Part shown: piece after piece, positions 1-8,278 of the stretch | Layout of the letters: each line of letters starts with the position of its first letter | How positions within the stretch are numbered: position 1 is the stretch's first letter | Assembly: GCA_049318625.1 (NCBI GenBank) | Contig: JBMOGA010000046.1 | Span: 1 to 32,192, forward strand | Length of the DNA: 32,192 nucleotides | Source of the DNA: JBMOGA01 sp049318625 | Lineage (GTDB): Bacteria; Pseudomonadota; Alphaproteobacteria; Rhizobiales; Hyphomicrobiaceae | Direction: 5' to 3' | Notes under the pieces: model-generated | The model's input: only the letters and a program-made list of their open reading frames with translations | Told to the model about the DNA's origin: nothing | The model's database searches: none | Translations under genes and position numbers: made by a program

Positions 1-1409
1 ACGTCGGCGAGATGGCGGGGCGCAGCGCCGTCGCCGAGGTGATGGACGGCGTCGGCCCGGTCAGCGCGGTGGCCGCCGAGCTGAAGGATCTCGAAGCCGC
101 GATGGCGGACCCCGACCGCGCGGACGAGATGGAGGACATCGTCACGCGCTACGGCGAAGTCCAAGCCCGCTTCGAGGAACTCGACGGCTATGCGCTGGAG
201 GCCCGCGCGCGCGAGGTTCTGGCGGGACTGAGCTTCAGCCAGGAGATGATGGACGCGGACGTCGGCGCGCTGTCCGGCGGCTGGAAGATGCGCGTCGGCT
301 TGGCGCGCATTCTGCTCATGCGTCCCGATGCCATGCTGCTCGACGAGCCGAGCAACCATCTCGATCTCGAAAGCCTGATCTGGCTCGAGTCCTACCTCAA
401 GGGCTACGAGGGCGCTCTGCTGATGACCTCGCACGACCGCGAGTTCATGAACCGGATCGTCACCAAGGTGGTGGAGATCGACGGCGGCACGCTGACGACC
501 TATTCGGGCAACTACGAATTCTACGAGCTCCAACGCGCCCAGAACGAAAAGCACCAGCAGGCCCAGTTCGCCCGCCAGCAGGCGATGCTCGCCAAGGAGA
601 TCAAGTTCATCGAGCGTTTCAAGGCGCGCGCCTCGCATGCGGCCCAGGTACAGAGCCGCGTCAAGAAGCTGGAGAAGATCGACCGCGTCGAGCCGCCCAG
701 GCGCCGCCACACCGTGGTGTTCGAGTTTCCGCCCGCGCCCCGCTCAGGCGAGGATGTCGTCAGCCTCAAGAGCGTGCACAAGCGCTATGGCAGCCGGGTC
801 ATTTATGAAGGGCTGGACTTCCAGGTGCGACGGAGGGAGCGGTGGTGCGTGATGGGCATCAACGGCGCCGGCAAGTCGACCCTCTTGAAGCTGGTGGCCG
901 GCGCCACGGAACCGGACGACGGCACGGTGGCGCTCGGTGGCAGCGTCAAGATGGGCTATTTCGCGCAGCACGCCATGGATCTGCTGGGCGGCGACCATAC
1001 GGTGTTCGAGACGCTCGAGGATGCGTTTCCCCAGGCGGGGCAGGGGTCGCTGCGTGCGCTCGCCGGCTGCTTCGGGTTCTCCGGCGACGACGTCGAGAAG
1101 CGGTGCCGGGTTCTGTCGGGCGGCGAGAAGGCGCGGCTCGTCATGGCGATCATGCTGTACGACCCGCCGAACTTCCTGGTGCTGGACGAGCCGACCAACC
1201 ACCTCGATATGGCGACCAAGGAGATGCTCATCGCGGCGTTGTCGCAGTACGAGGGCACCATGCTGTTCGTCTCGCACGACCGCCATTTTCTGGCCGCGCT
1301 GTCGAACCGCGTTCTGGAACTGACCGACGACGGCATCTTCAAGTACGGCGGCGGCTATACGGAGTACGTTGCGCGCACGGGCCACGAGGCGCCGGGGTTG
1401 CGCAGCTGA
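1..1409 (+). CDS. ABC-F family ATPase, 5'-truncated by window edge
   Basis: This is the C-terminal part of a soluble ABC-F protein with two ATP-binding cassettes in one chain and no membrane segments; the family acts on ribosomes. The frame is open to the left edge (first whole codon at base 3), so the first Walker A lies outside the window and the ATG at base 12 is probably internal. Visible parts are the first cassette signature LSGGWKMRVG and Walker B with LLDEPSNHLD, and a charged linker rich in Arg/Lys/Gln. The second cassette follows with GINGAGKST (about residues 282-290 from base 12), LSGGEKARLV and LVLDEPTNHLD, the last being the ABC-F hallmark. The linker and the lack of a long C-terminal coiled coil fit the YheS/Uup-like housekeeping group rather than antibiotic-resistance ABC-Fs, but the exact subfamily cannot be fixed. 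Confidence 0.93.
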   Translation, partial: VGEMAGRSAVAEVMDGVGPVSAVAAELKDLEAAMADPDRADEMEDIVTRYGEVQARFEELDGYALEARAREVLAGLSFSQEMMDADVGALSGGWKMRVGLARILLMRPDAMLLDEPSNHLDLESLIWLESYLKGYEGALLMTSHDREFMNRIVTKVVEIDGGTLTTYSGNYEFYELQRAQNEKHQQAQFARQQAMLAKEIKFIERFKARASHAAQVQSRVKKLEKIDRVEPPRRRHTVVFEFPPAPRSGEDVVSLKSVHKRYGSRVIYEGLDFQVRRRERWCVMGINGAGKSTLLKLVAGATEPDDGTVALGGSVKMGYFAQHAMDLLGGDHTVFETLEDAFPQAGQGSLRALAGCFGFSGDDVEKRCRVLSGGEKARLVMAIMLYDPPNFLVLDEPTNHLDMATKEMLIAALSQYEGTMLFVSHDRHFLAALSNRVLELTDDGIFKYGGGYTEYVARTGHEAPGLRS

Positions 1410-1736
1410 GCCGCCTCGATGGCGCGGCGCCCTTTGCCGTTCCGTCAGTCATCCATCGGCGCCATGCCAAGGCGGGTTGTGACAGCGGATGCCCGATCCG
1501 CGATCCATCGCCGACGTGCGAAAACCAGCAGGCCCTGCCGCATCTCCTGTGACGGCGCCGCAAGGCCGTTCGGAGCCGTCCAAATCAGGCGCCAAGCGCT
1601 GCCCACCGTGGCGCCGGTTCGTCGGCACGGCTGTCTGATTCGGTGCGCCGCGCCGCTCCACTCTCATCCGATCCGAGCCGTCACCGGAGCCGTCCGTCTT
1701 CAGCCGCGAATCGGACATAAGGGAAAGCAGCCGTCG
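1410..1736. other. intergenic region, no gene seen
   Basis: This 327-bp G/C-rich stretch separates the ABC-F gene from the L,D-transpeptidase gene. The transpeptidase frame stays open through it back to base 1419, but that translation is Arg/Ala/Pro-rich and has no family resemblance, so I treat it as non-coding. An AAGGGA ribosome-binding-like stretch lies at 1719-1724. No terminator with a T-run and no convincing promoter was seen. Confidence 0.5.
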
Positions 1737-2804
1737 ATGGCTGCTGGATGGGCTTACGGCCGCGGGATGATTGTAATCGATCGCTGGGCAATTCTGGTCT
1801 TGGGCACGGGGGCCGCACTTGCGAGTGCGGTGGCGGTGCTCGCGCTCGACCACCCTGCATCGCCGGCGCACCCGCCGCGGCCGCCGGATCAACTGCCGGT
1901 CGCGTTCGCCCTCAGAATGGCGCCCGACGAGCGCCAGCCGTCGGCATCCTCGCTCGATCGTTTCGCCTTCGTGCCGCCCGACATGCTGCCGACGTCCCTG
2001 CCGGGGCTGGACGAGGCTTCGGAGAGCGAAAATCCCGATGCGTGGTCGGCGGAAACACGGCCCGATGCATCGCCGCCGTTGGATGGCTGGCGGTTGTCCA
2101 TCGCCCCCTCCCAGCGGCTGCCTTGGCCCGGACCGTCATCCGGAGCGCCGCCATCGTCCTATACGCTCACGGAGCGTCTCGTGGCGATCGGGCCCACGGC
2201 CACGAAGCGGCTCGCCGACCGGTTCGAAGCCGCCAAGGCGGCTTGGCCGCCGACCGAAATCGGGCTTGTCGCCATCAAGGACGATAAGACCCTCGAACTG
2301 TTCGCGCGGTCGAACGGCGGACCTTGGCGGTTCGTCCACCGCTACCCCGTACTTGCCGCCAGCGGAGGATCCGGCCCGAAGCTGCGCAAGGGCGACAAGC
2401 AGGTGCCGGAAGGCATCTACGGCATCTCGTTCCTCAATCCGAACAGCCGCTATCACGTCTCGTTGCGCGTCGATTATCCGAACGCCTTCGACCGTCAGAT
2501 GGCGGCCAAGGAGGGACGCAAGGATCTCGGCGGCGACATCATGATCCACGGCAAGGCCGCCTCGGTCGGATGCCTCGCCATCGGCGATGAGGCGGCCGAG
2601 GAACTGTTCGTGCTTGCGGCACAGGTTGGTCTGCCCGGCGTCAAGTTGATCATTGCACCGACCGACATGCGCCGCCACCCGACGCCCGACGTCCTGCCGG
2701 GTCAGCCATTCTGGCTGCCGAGGCTCTATGCCGAGGTGCAGGTCGCCATGTCGGAGTTCAAGGCGCCGCCGGCCAAGAGCCTGCTGTCTCTGTTCGGGAA
2801 CTGA
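1737..2804 (+). CDS. L,D-transpeptidase (YkuD domain, YafK-like), membrane-anchored or exported
   Basis: This is an envelope enzyme that forms or exchanges 3-3 peptidoglycan crosslinks or attaches proteins to peptidoglycan. A hydrophobic N-terminal segment (WAILVLGTGAALASAVAVLAL) acts as signal anchor and is followed by a Pro/Ala-rich spacer. The catalytic domain fills the C-terminal half. Its signature is IMIHGKAASVGCLAIGD, with catalytic His at about 271 and nucleophilic Cys at about 279 counted from base 1737. The invariant S-x-G-C order is intact. PEGIYGISFLNPNSRYH is also typical of the YafK-like group. ATG 1737 is preceded by AAGGGA at a slightly long spacing; ATG 1767 is an alternative start 10 residues downstream. 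The gene ends 14 bp from the convergent oxidoreductase gene. Confidence 0.88.
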   Translation: MAAGWAYGRGMIVIDRWAILVLGTGAALASAVAVLALDHPASPAHPPRPPDQLPVAFALRMAPDERQPSASSLDRFAFVPPDMLPTSLPGLDEASESENPDAWSAETRPDASPPLDGWRLSIAPSQRLPWPGPSSGAPPSSYTLTERLVAIGPTATKRLADRFEAAKAAWPPTEIGLVAIKDDKTLELFARSNGGPWRFVHRYPVLAASGGSGPKLRKGDKQVPEGIYGISFLNPNSRYHVSLRVDYPNAFDRQMAAKEGRKDLGGDIMIHGKAASVGCLAIGDEAAEELFVLAAQVGLPGVKLIIAPTDMRRHPTPDVLPGQPFWLPRLYAEVQVAMSEFKAPPAKSLLSLFGN

Positions 2805-2818
2805 GGCGGGGCGGACCG

Positions 2819-3757
2819 CTACCTGACTTTCAAGACCAGTTTGCCGCGGAAGTGCCGGCCCTGGCTGATGCGCTGGGCCTCGGCGGCTTCGGCCAGCGGG
2901 AACACGCGGATCTCCGGAATGCGCACCGCGCCCGTTGCCACCAGATGCAGGATCCGCTGCAGATGCGGGCGATCACGACCCACCGCTGGCCGCAGCGACC
3001 GCACGTCGTCGCGCGGCGACGCAGGCGCCGAAGGGCCGGAACCAATGAAGGCGGCGCGCCCTCCGCTGCGGACCACCGCGAATGATCGCTGAGCCACGTC
3101 ACCGCCGACCGTGTCGAACACCGCGTCGACCCCCGTCACCACCTTGGTGAAATCGACCGCGTTGTAATCGATCACATGATCGGCACCGAGGCCTTTGACA
3201 TAGGCGTGATTGGCTGCGCTGGCCGTCGTGATCACGTTGGCGCCGATGTGCTTGGCGAGCTGGATCGCGAAGCTGGCCACGCCGCCGGCGCCTCCATGAA
3301 TGAGGATGGACTCGCCAGCCTGGAGCCTCAGGGTCTCCTCGATCGAGACGATGGCCGTCAAGCCGATGAGCGCGAGCGCGGCCGCCTCGATGTGCGACAG
3401 GCTGGACGGCTTCGCGCAGAGGATGCTAGCCTTTTCGGCCACTTTTTCCGCATACGTGGCATCGCGCCCCGCTGCCAGCACGCCGAAAACGGCGTCGCCG
3501 ACCTGAAAATCCTGAACCCCTGCGCCGAGCGACGCCACGACGCCGGAGAAATCACGCCCGAAACCGCAAGGAAAGGTGTCCGCCCGCGGGGTCGACGTCG
3601 AGCCGGTGGCGCCCTCGCGCACCTTGACATCGGCGCCGTTCACACTCGCCGCGTGAATATCGACGACGACCTGCCCTGCCGCGGCGACCGGGTCGGGGAG
3701 ATCTCCGAAGCGCAGAGCGTCGAGGCCCCCATACTGATTGACGTAGATCGCCTTCAT
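2819..3757 (-). CDS. NADPH:quinone oxidoreductase-like MDR protein (zinc-less)
   Basis: A 312-residue medium-chain dehydrogenase/reductase of the quinone oxidoreductase (QOR) group, predicted cytosolic and NADPH-dependent. The N-terminal GroES-like domain begins MKAIYVNQYGG and carries the ASVNGADVKVREG substrate-pocket segment. The Rossmann domain has the dinucleotide loop HGGAGGVASFAIQLAKHIGA at residues 154-173, with Ala in place of the usual last Gly of AGGVG. The Cys cluster of the structural zinc site is absent, as expected for zinc-less QORs. It is monocistronic and converges on the transpeptidase gene. Substrate cannot be deduced; quinones or alpha,beta-unsaturated carbonyls are typical of the family. 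Confidence 0.88.
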   Translation of the reverse strand: MKAIYVNQYGGLDALRFGDLPDPVAAAGQVVVDIHAASVNGADVKVREGATGSTSTPRADTFPCGFGRDFSGVVASLGAGVQDFQVGDAVFGVLAAGRDATYAEKVAEKASILCAKPSSLSHIEAAALALIGLTAIVSIEETLRLQAGESILIHGGAGGVASFAIQLAKHIGANVITTASAANHAYVKGLGADHVIDYNAVDFTKVVTGVDAVFDTVGGDVAQRSFAVVRSGGRAAFIGSGPSAPASPRDDVRSLRPAVGRDRPHLQRILHLVATGAVRIPEIRVFPLAEAAEAQRISQGRHFRGKLVLKVR

Positions 3758-4111
3758 GCTCGCGTCTCTCTCTGCGTGACCCTGCCGGTCGTTGCTCTAG
3801 GGCGGCGGCGCGGAGCCGAGCGGCGGTCCGTCGGCTCGCACCGCGCCCCAGTCATCCCCCAGGCGGCAAGAGAGTGCAAGCTCGGCGGCGCAGGCCGGAA
3901 CCACGCCGTTTCCCGGTTCACCAACGGTGGCATGAGAAGGCGACAGTTTGCCCCTCGTGAGCGCCTCAAAATCACCCCATTACGCGCCGAAACGGGCCCC
4001 GTGGAACAGCCGGTCACCGTCATCGACGGACAGAAGCCGGCGTCCGCAGCGCACAGCGCACCGGCCGCCGAGGTTCGGCAGGACCGGGGATCATCATGAG
4101 CGAGGTCTACA
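3758..4111. other. intergenic region between divergent genes, no gene seen
   Basis: This 354-bp stretch lies between the start of the oxidoreductase gene (minus) and the start of the DUF1127 gene (plus), so it should hold both promoters. Open frames run across it on both strands, but their translations are Arg-rich with no recognisable family and look like G/C-rich shadows. A GAGCGAGG purine stretch just before 4112 can serve as ribosome-binding site. I see no clear sigma-70 elements or operator palindromes. Confidence 0.45.
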
Positions 4112-4324
4112 ATGAACACTGTGGTAACCCGCGGGCTCGCGCCTGCTGCCGTTGCGTCGGATTCGACCTGGTTCAAGCGGCTCTTCGCCAGCCTGCGCAA
4201 GGCGTTGGCCGATCGTCGCGCCATGAACGAATTGCACCGCTTGGACGATCGGATGCTGGCTGACCTTGGCCTGACCCGGTCCGAGATCGAGAGCCGGGTG
4301 CGAGGCCGTCGCTCAGCGGTGTAA
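4112..4324 (+). CDS. DUF1127 small protein (YjiS-like)
   Basis: A 70-residue protein whose C-terminal half has the DUF1127 pattern: an amphipathic helix followed by ELHRLDDRMLADLGLTRSEI. Members are short, abundant in alphaproteobacteria and Arg-rich; several have been linked to RNA turnover, phosphate or stress phenotypes, but no single biochemical role is established. The start has a purine-rich GAGCGAGG upstream. It stands alone, followed by a strong hairpin and then the 3' end of the convergent oxyR. Confidence 0.85.
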   Translation: MNTVVTRGLAPAAVASDSTWFKRLFASLRKALADRRAMNELHRLDDRMLADLGLTRSEIESRVRGRRSAV

Positions 4325-4368
4325 AGCCCGCCCAGTAATTGTCGAAACGCTTGCCCTAGGGCAGCCAA

Positions 4369-4395
4369 GCCCTTCGTGGGGAGACCCCGAAGGGC
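4369..4395. terminator. hairpin between convergent DUF1127 gene and oxyR
   Basis: The left arm GCCCTTC plus GGGG (with a 2-nt bulge) pairs with CCCC plus GAAGGGC around an AGA loop, giving an 11-bp G/C-rich stem. It lies in the 88-bp gap between two convergent stop codons and could stop transcription from both sides. It has no U-run, so intrinsic termination is inferred from position and stem strength only. Confidence 0.5.
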
Positions 4396-4412
4396 CGCCG
4401 ACCGGCAGGCTC

Positions 4413-5342
4413 TCAGCTCTCCGTCGTGGAGGCCCGCAGGTGCTGCTTGCGCAAGGAATCGGCCGAAAGACAGACCACCTCGGATATCTGTAGGAGTTGG
4501 CGGGCCAGAGGACTTATCTTGCGCCAGACCATGCCAACGGTCCGCGACGGTTGCGGAGCCTTGAAGCGAGCGACGGAAACGGACGCCGACCGCGTCTCCA
4601 CCGCCACGGCCATTTCCGGAATCAAGGTCACGCCGATGCCGGCACTGACCATCTGAACGAGCGTCGACAGCGAACTCGCATCCAGAACTTCCCGCGGCGG
4701 CGACGATTGCAGATCGCAGAACGACAGGGCCTGGTCACGGAAGCAGTGCCCCTCTTCCAGAAGCAGCAGCCGCATCTCGCGCAGGGCCTTGCTGCTCGGC
4801 ACCGGCGTTCCCTTCGCCTCGCCCGGCCGGACCAGCAGAAAGTTTTCCGAGAACAAGGCGACCTCGGTCAGCGAAGGCTCGGACACCGGCAGGGCGACAA
4901 TGGCCGTGTCGAGCCGGCCTTCGACGAGTTCGTGGATCAGCTTGGGCGTCAGCGTTTCGCGTACGTGGATGTCGAGTTCGGGATAAAGGCGACCGAGGTG
5001 CCCGATCACCGTGGGCAGCAGATAGGGTGCGATCGTGGGAATCATGCCGATCCGCAACCGGCCCATCAGCCGGTCCCGCGACGCCCGCGCGAAGTCACCG
5101 AGCTCGTCGACGGAGCGCAGGATGTCTCGCACGCGGTGGGCGACGTCCTCCCCGAATCTCGTCAACCGGGCCTGTCGGGCGCTGCGCTCCAGCAGAACGC
5201 CGCCCAGAGCATCCTCCAGTTCCTTGATCTGCATCGACAAGGCCGGCTGGGAGATCGCACAGGCTTCCGCGGCGCGCCCGAAGTGGCAATGGCGCGCCAG
5301 CGCGTCGAAATAGCGGAGTTGTTTGAGTGAGACTTGAAGCAT
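4413..5342 (-). CDS. oxyR: OxyR, peroxide-sensing LysR-family regulator
   Basis: A 309-residue LysR-type regulator with an N-terminal winged helix-turn-helix (about residues 6-65, FGRAAEACAISQPALSMQIKELED) and a C-terminal periplasmic-binding-like sensor domain. The decisive mark is EEGHCFRDQALSFC: its two cysteines occupy the places of the E. coli OxyR redox pair Cys199/Cys208 in EDGHCLRDQAMGFC, so this protein should form the H2O2-induced disulfide. It is divergent from katG, the classical target, with 115 bp between start codons. A four-part OxyR-like site covers its own start codon, which suggests autoregulation. Confidence 0.95.
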   Translation of the reverse strand: MLQVSLKQLRYFDALARHCHFGRAAEACAISQPALSMQIKELEDALGGVLLERSARQARLTRFGEDVAHRVRDILRSVDELGDFARASRDRLMGRLRIGMIPTIAPYLLPTVIGHLGRLYPELDIHVRETLTPKLIHELVEGRLDTAIVALPVSEPSLTEVALFSENFLLVRPGEAKGTPVPSSKALREMRLLLLEEGHCFRDQALSFCDLQSSPPREVLDASSLSTLVQMVSAGIGVTLIPEMAVAVETRSASVSVARFKAPQPSRTVGMVWRKISPLARQLLQISEVVCLSADSLRKQHLRASTTES

Positions 5343-5377
5343 AAGCCCAAGTTATCGCAACAATCACCAGAGTCAAT
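5341..5377. promoter_or_regulatory. OxyR binding site, four ATAG/CTAT-like elements at N7 spacing
   Basis: Four tetranucleotides occur at exact 7-bp intervals: ATAA (5341-5344), TTAT (5352-5355), ATCA (5363-5366) and CAAT (5374-5377). This is the geometry of the OxyR tetramer site ATAG-N7-CTAT-N7-ATAG-N7-CTAT. The first pair forms a perfect ATAA/TTAT dyad and the second pair is degenerate. It lies in the oxyR-katG intergenic region and overlaps the oxyR start codon. Confidence 0.65.
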
Positions 5378-5457
5378 TTCCTCTGATGAGAAGCCTTGCG
5401 TACTGTGGTATCAGACGGTCCAGGGTGGAAAGCACGCAGACCACGACAGGAGGCGAT

Positions 5458-7656
5458 ATGTCCGACAATACCAAGTGCCCGGTTTCGGGCGGAGCACGGC
5501 GGCAGATGGCGAATGGAGCCCGATCGAATCGGGACTGGTGGCCGAACCAGCTGAACCTCAAGGTTCTCCGTCAGAACTCGCCACTGAGCGATCCGATGGG
5601 AACGACCTTCGACTACGCTCGGGAGTTCAAGAGCCTCGACATCGAGGCGCTCAAGAAAGACATCCTCGAGCTGATGACGACGTCGCAGGACTGGTGGCCC
5701 GCCGACTACGGTCACTACGGGCCGCTGTTCATTCGCATGGCCTGGCACAGCGCCGGCACCTACCGCATCGGCGATGGCCGCGGCGGCGCCTCCACCGGCA
5801 CCCAGCGGTTCGCCCCGCTGAACAGCTGGCCGGACAACGTCAATCTCGACAAGGCGCGCATGCTGCTGTGGCCGGTCAAGCAGAAGTACGGCCGCAAAAT
5901 CTCCTGGGCCGACCTGATGATCCTGGCGGGCAACTGCGCCTTGGAATCGATGGGCTTCAAGACCTTCGGCTTCGCCGGTGGCCGCGAGGATGTCTGGGAG
6001 CCGGAAGAAGACATCTATTGGGGATCGGAGGATACCTGGCTCGGCGACAAGCGCTATGCCGGCGACCGGGATCTCGAGAACCCACTCGCCGCCGTTCAGA
6101 TGGGTCTGATCTACGTGAACCCGGAAGGACCCAACGGCAAGGCTGATCCGCTCGCGGCCGCCAAGGACATTCGCGAGACGTTCGCGCGCATGGCGATGAA
6201 CGACGAGGAGACGGTGGCCCTCATTGCCGGCGGGCACACCTTCGGCAAGTGTCACGGCGCCGCTGATCCGAGCCGCTATGTCGGACCGGAGCCGGAAGCG
6301 GCCGATATCGCCCAGCAGGGCCTCGGCTGGAGCAGCACCTTCGGCACCGGCAAGGGCGTCCACACCATCAGCAGCGGCCTGGAAGGCGCCTGGACGCCGG
6401 ATCCGATCAAGTGGGACAACGGCTACTTCGACACCCTGTTCGGGTACGAGTGGGAACTGGTGAAAAGCCCTGCCGGAGCGCAGCAGTGGGCCCCCAAGAA
6501 TGGAGCGGGCGCCGGCACGGTTCCGGATGCCCACGATCCGTCGAAGCGGCACGCCCCGATGATGGCCACGACGGACCTCGCACTGCGGATGGATCCCATC
6601 TACGCGCCCATCTCGAAACGCTTCCATCAGAACCCGGATCAGCTCGCGGATGCGTTCGCCCGCGCCTGGTTCAAGCTGACGCACCGTGACATGGGACCCC
6701 GCTCGCGGTATCTCGGCCCGCTCGTTCCGGCCGAGGAGTTGGTGTGGCAGGACCCGGTTCCCGCCGTCCATCATCCACTGATCGACGGGGCGGACATCGC
6801 CGCCCTGAAGACGAAGATCCTCGCATCGGGACTGACCATCTCGCAGCTGGTCTCCACGGCATGGGCGTCGGCGTCGACGTTCCGCGGCTCGGACAAGCGC
6901 GGCGGGGCGAACGGGGCACGCATTCGTTTGGCACCGCAGAAGGATTGGGAGGTCAATCAGCCACCGCAACTGGCGACGGTGCTGCGCGCCCTGGAGGCGA
7001 TCCAGAAAGACTTCAACGCGGCACAGTCCGGTGGCAAGAAGGTATCGTTGGCCGACCTGATCGTGCTCGGTGGTTGCGCCGGTGTGGAACTGGCCGCGAA
7101 GAACGCCGGACATGCGCTGACGGTGCCCTTCTCGCCGGGCCGCGCGGACGCTTCGCAAGAGCAGACCGACACGGCGTCCTTCGCCGTGCTTGAGCCGATC
7201 GCGGACGGTTTCCGCAACTACGCCAAGGCCGGCCTCAGCCGGTCGGCCGAGGAAATGCTCCTGGATCGTTCGCAATTGCTCACGCTGACCGTGCCCGAGA
7301 TGACGGTCCTGCTGGGCGGCATGCGGGTCCTCAACACCAACGTCGGGGGCACCCGACACGGGGTCTTCACCAAGCGGCCCGAAGCGCTCACCAACGACTT
7401 CTTCGTGAACTTGCTCGACTTGCGCACGACGTGGAAGGCGGCCTCGCCGGCCGACGACGTGTTCGAGGGGCGGGACCGCGCAACCGGCGAACTCAAGTGG
7501 ACCGGCACCCGCGTGGATCTCATCCTCGGTTCGAACTCCGAACTCCGGGCCATAGCCGAGGTGTACGGATGCGCGGACTCGCAGGAGCGGTTTGCGCGGG
7601 ACTTCGTGGCGGCTTGGACCAAGGTGATGAACCTCGATCGCTTCGATCTGGCCTGA
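5458..7656 (+). CDS. katG: KatG, bifunctional catalase-peroxidase
   Basis: A 732-residue haem catalase-peroxidase that removes H2O2 by catalase and peroxidase reactions in the cytoplasm. The distal site is RMAWHSAGTYR, with Arg93, Trp96 and His97. The Met-Tyr-Trp adduct residues are all present: Trp96, Tyr219 (GLIYVNPEGPNG) and Met245 (ARMAMND). The proximal haem ligand is His260 in GGHTFGKCHG. Ser306 matches the residue known as Ser315 in M. tuberculosis KatG. The second, non-haem peroxidase-like domain is complete and ends KVMNLDRFDLA. Start ATG 5458 is chosen because AGGAGG lies at 5448-5453 and the following residues begin like other KatGs; the frame is open further upstream. Induction by the divergently encoded OxyR is likely. 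Confidence 0.97.
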   Translation: MSDNTKCPVSGGARRQMANGARSNRDWWPNQLNLKVLRQNSPLSDPMGTTFDYAREFKSLDIEALKKDILELMTTSQDWWPADYGHYGPLFIRMAWHSAGTYRIGDGRGGASTGTQRFAPLNSWPDNVNLDKARMLLWPVKQKYGRKISWADLMILAGNCALESMGFKTFGFAGGREDVWEPEEDIYWGSEDTWLGDKRYAGDRDLENPLAAVQMGLIYVNPEGPNGKADPLAAAKDIRETFARMAMNDEETVALIAGGHTFGKCHGAADPSRYVGPEPEAADIAQQGLGWSSTFGTGKGVHTISSGLEGAWTPDPIKWDNGYFDTLFGYEWELVKSPAGAQQWAPKNGAGAGTVPDAHDPSKRHAPMMATTDLALRMDPIYAPISKRFHQNPDQLADAFARAWFKLTHRDMGPRSRYLGPLVPAEELVWQDPVPAVHHPLIDGADIAALKTKILASGLTISQLVSTAWASASTFRGSDKRGGANGARIRLAPQKDWEVNQPPQLATVLRALEAIQKDFNAAQSGGKKVSLADLIVLGGCAGVELAAKNAGHALTVPFSPGRADASQEQTDTASFAVLEPIADGFRNYAKAGLSRSAEEMLLDRSQLLTLTVPEMTVLLGGMRVLNTNVGGTRHGVFTKRPEALTNDFFVNLLDLRTTWKAASPADDVFEGRDRATGELKWTGTRVDLILGSNSELRAIAEVYGCADSQERFARDFVAAWTKVMNLDRFDLA

Positions 7657-7881
7657 TGTCAGCGACCGGATCTCGGCGGCCATCGTCCGGCCAGCCGGAT
7701 CCAGACATCGGCTGACCAGGGCGCGGCCTGGGCGGCGCAGGGCTACTCGACGCCAAGAGGCGGCCCGGCGCGGATGGTTGCGAAAGAAGAGAGAACGGGG
7801 CGGCGCATCACGATCGGGTGCGCGCCGCCCTGCAACCACGCCCGCAGCCGCCGCCGGCAAGCGTGCTGCCGGCACCACGCT

Positions 7882-7970
7882 CATCGAACCATCGACGGCC
7901 AACTCGGTCGCGATCAAATAGACAGCCCCGAAACCGGTCACGGCACCGATTGATCGAGCCGCGGGCGCGG
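7882..7970 (+). repeat. 89-bp direct repeat, copy 1 (left boundary of the molybdoenzyme module)
   Basis: This is base-for-base identical to 13880-13968, in the same orientation, 5,998 bp apart. The copy begins CATCGAACCATCGACGG and ends GCCGCGGGCGCGG. Here it lies outside any recognised gene; in the other copy the first 40 bp are the 3' end of the cytochrome c gene. Weak similarity continues about 10 bp upstream (GCACCA in both), so copy 1 may be a remnant of a cytochrome gene end. Confidence 0.95.
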
Positions 7971-8208
7971 CAGCCGGGCTGCCAGCGGCCTTGCCAGCGA
8001 CGGCTGGCTATTCCCTGGCCGAGACCGTTAAGTGCCAACAGAAAATCAAACGCTTAGGTGGGTTGATGGGCAGGAATGGCCGCCCCCCCCGGACCAGGAG
8101 CGACGGCACACCCTCACAACGGCAAAAGCTTCGAAATGGCGCAACGGGTCGCCTCTCCTCAAGCATCAAGTGCGAGCACGCCAATCCGGCCGTGCACGCG
8201 CCAACCCA

Positions 8209-8225
8209 TTGGCACCTGGAGCGCC
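8209..8225 (+). promoter_or_regulatory. weak sigma-54 promoter candidate before the binding-protein gene
   Basis: TTGGCACCTGGAGCGCC has a perfect -24 element (TTGGCAC) and a GC dinucleotide at the right 12-bp offset (8211-8212 to 8223-8224). The -12 element lacks the usual TT before GC. It lies 54 bp upstream of the ATG at 8279. It could give autoregulation by the encoded sigma-54 activator, but chance occurrence is possible. Confidence 0.3.
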
Positions 8226-8278
8226 GTGATGCTACGCTAGCCAGACAAGAAGACGACGACCATAGTGGGAGGATTCGT

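Larger units (their letters stand above)
7657..8278. other. intergenic region with direct repeat copy 1 and several hairpins
   Basis: This 622-bp region follows katG. It holds a G/C hairpin (GGCGGCGC at 7799-7806 with GCGCCGCC at 7822-7829), the left 89-bp direct repeat (7882-7970), and a GGCAGC-CGG-GCTGCC hairpin straddling the repeat edge (7969-7983). A GCCAGC-GACG-GCTGGC hairpin follows at 7993-8008, and a run of eight C lies near 8083-8090. From about 8030 the sequence is visibly less G/C-rich than the katG side. No protein family was recognised in any frame and no intrinsic terminator with a T-run was seen. Confidence 0.55.

Noticed and set aside
5095..7941. Very long open frame opposite katG on the minus strand
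   Set aside because: It is a shadow of katG and part of oxyR in G/C-rich DNA; the translation is Arg/Pro/Gly-rich with no family features, while the plus frame is an intact KatG.
8083..8090. C8 homopolymer as a phase-variation switch
   Set aside because: It lies about 190 bp upstream of the chosen start in non-coding DNA, not in a gene or between promoter elements, and a single run of eight is weak evidence.
7657..8278. Remnant of a transposase or integrase that moved the repeat-flanked module
   Set aside because: No frame shows a DDE, tyrosine-recombinase or serine-recombinase motif, and no terminal inverted repeats with target duplication were found.
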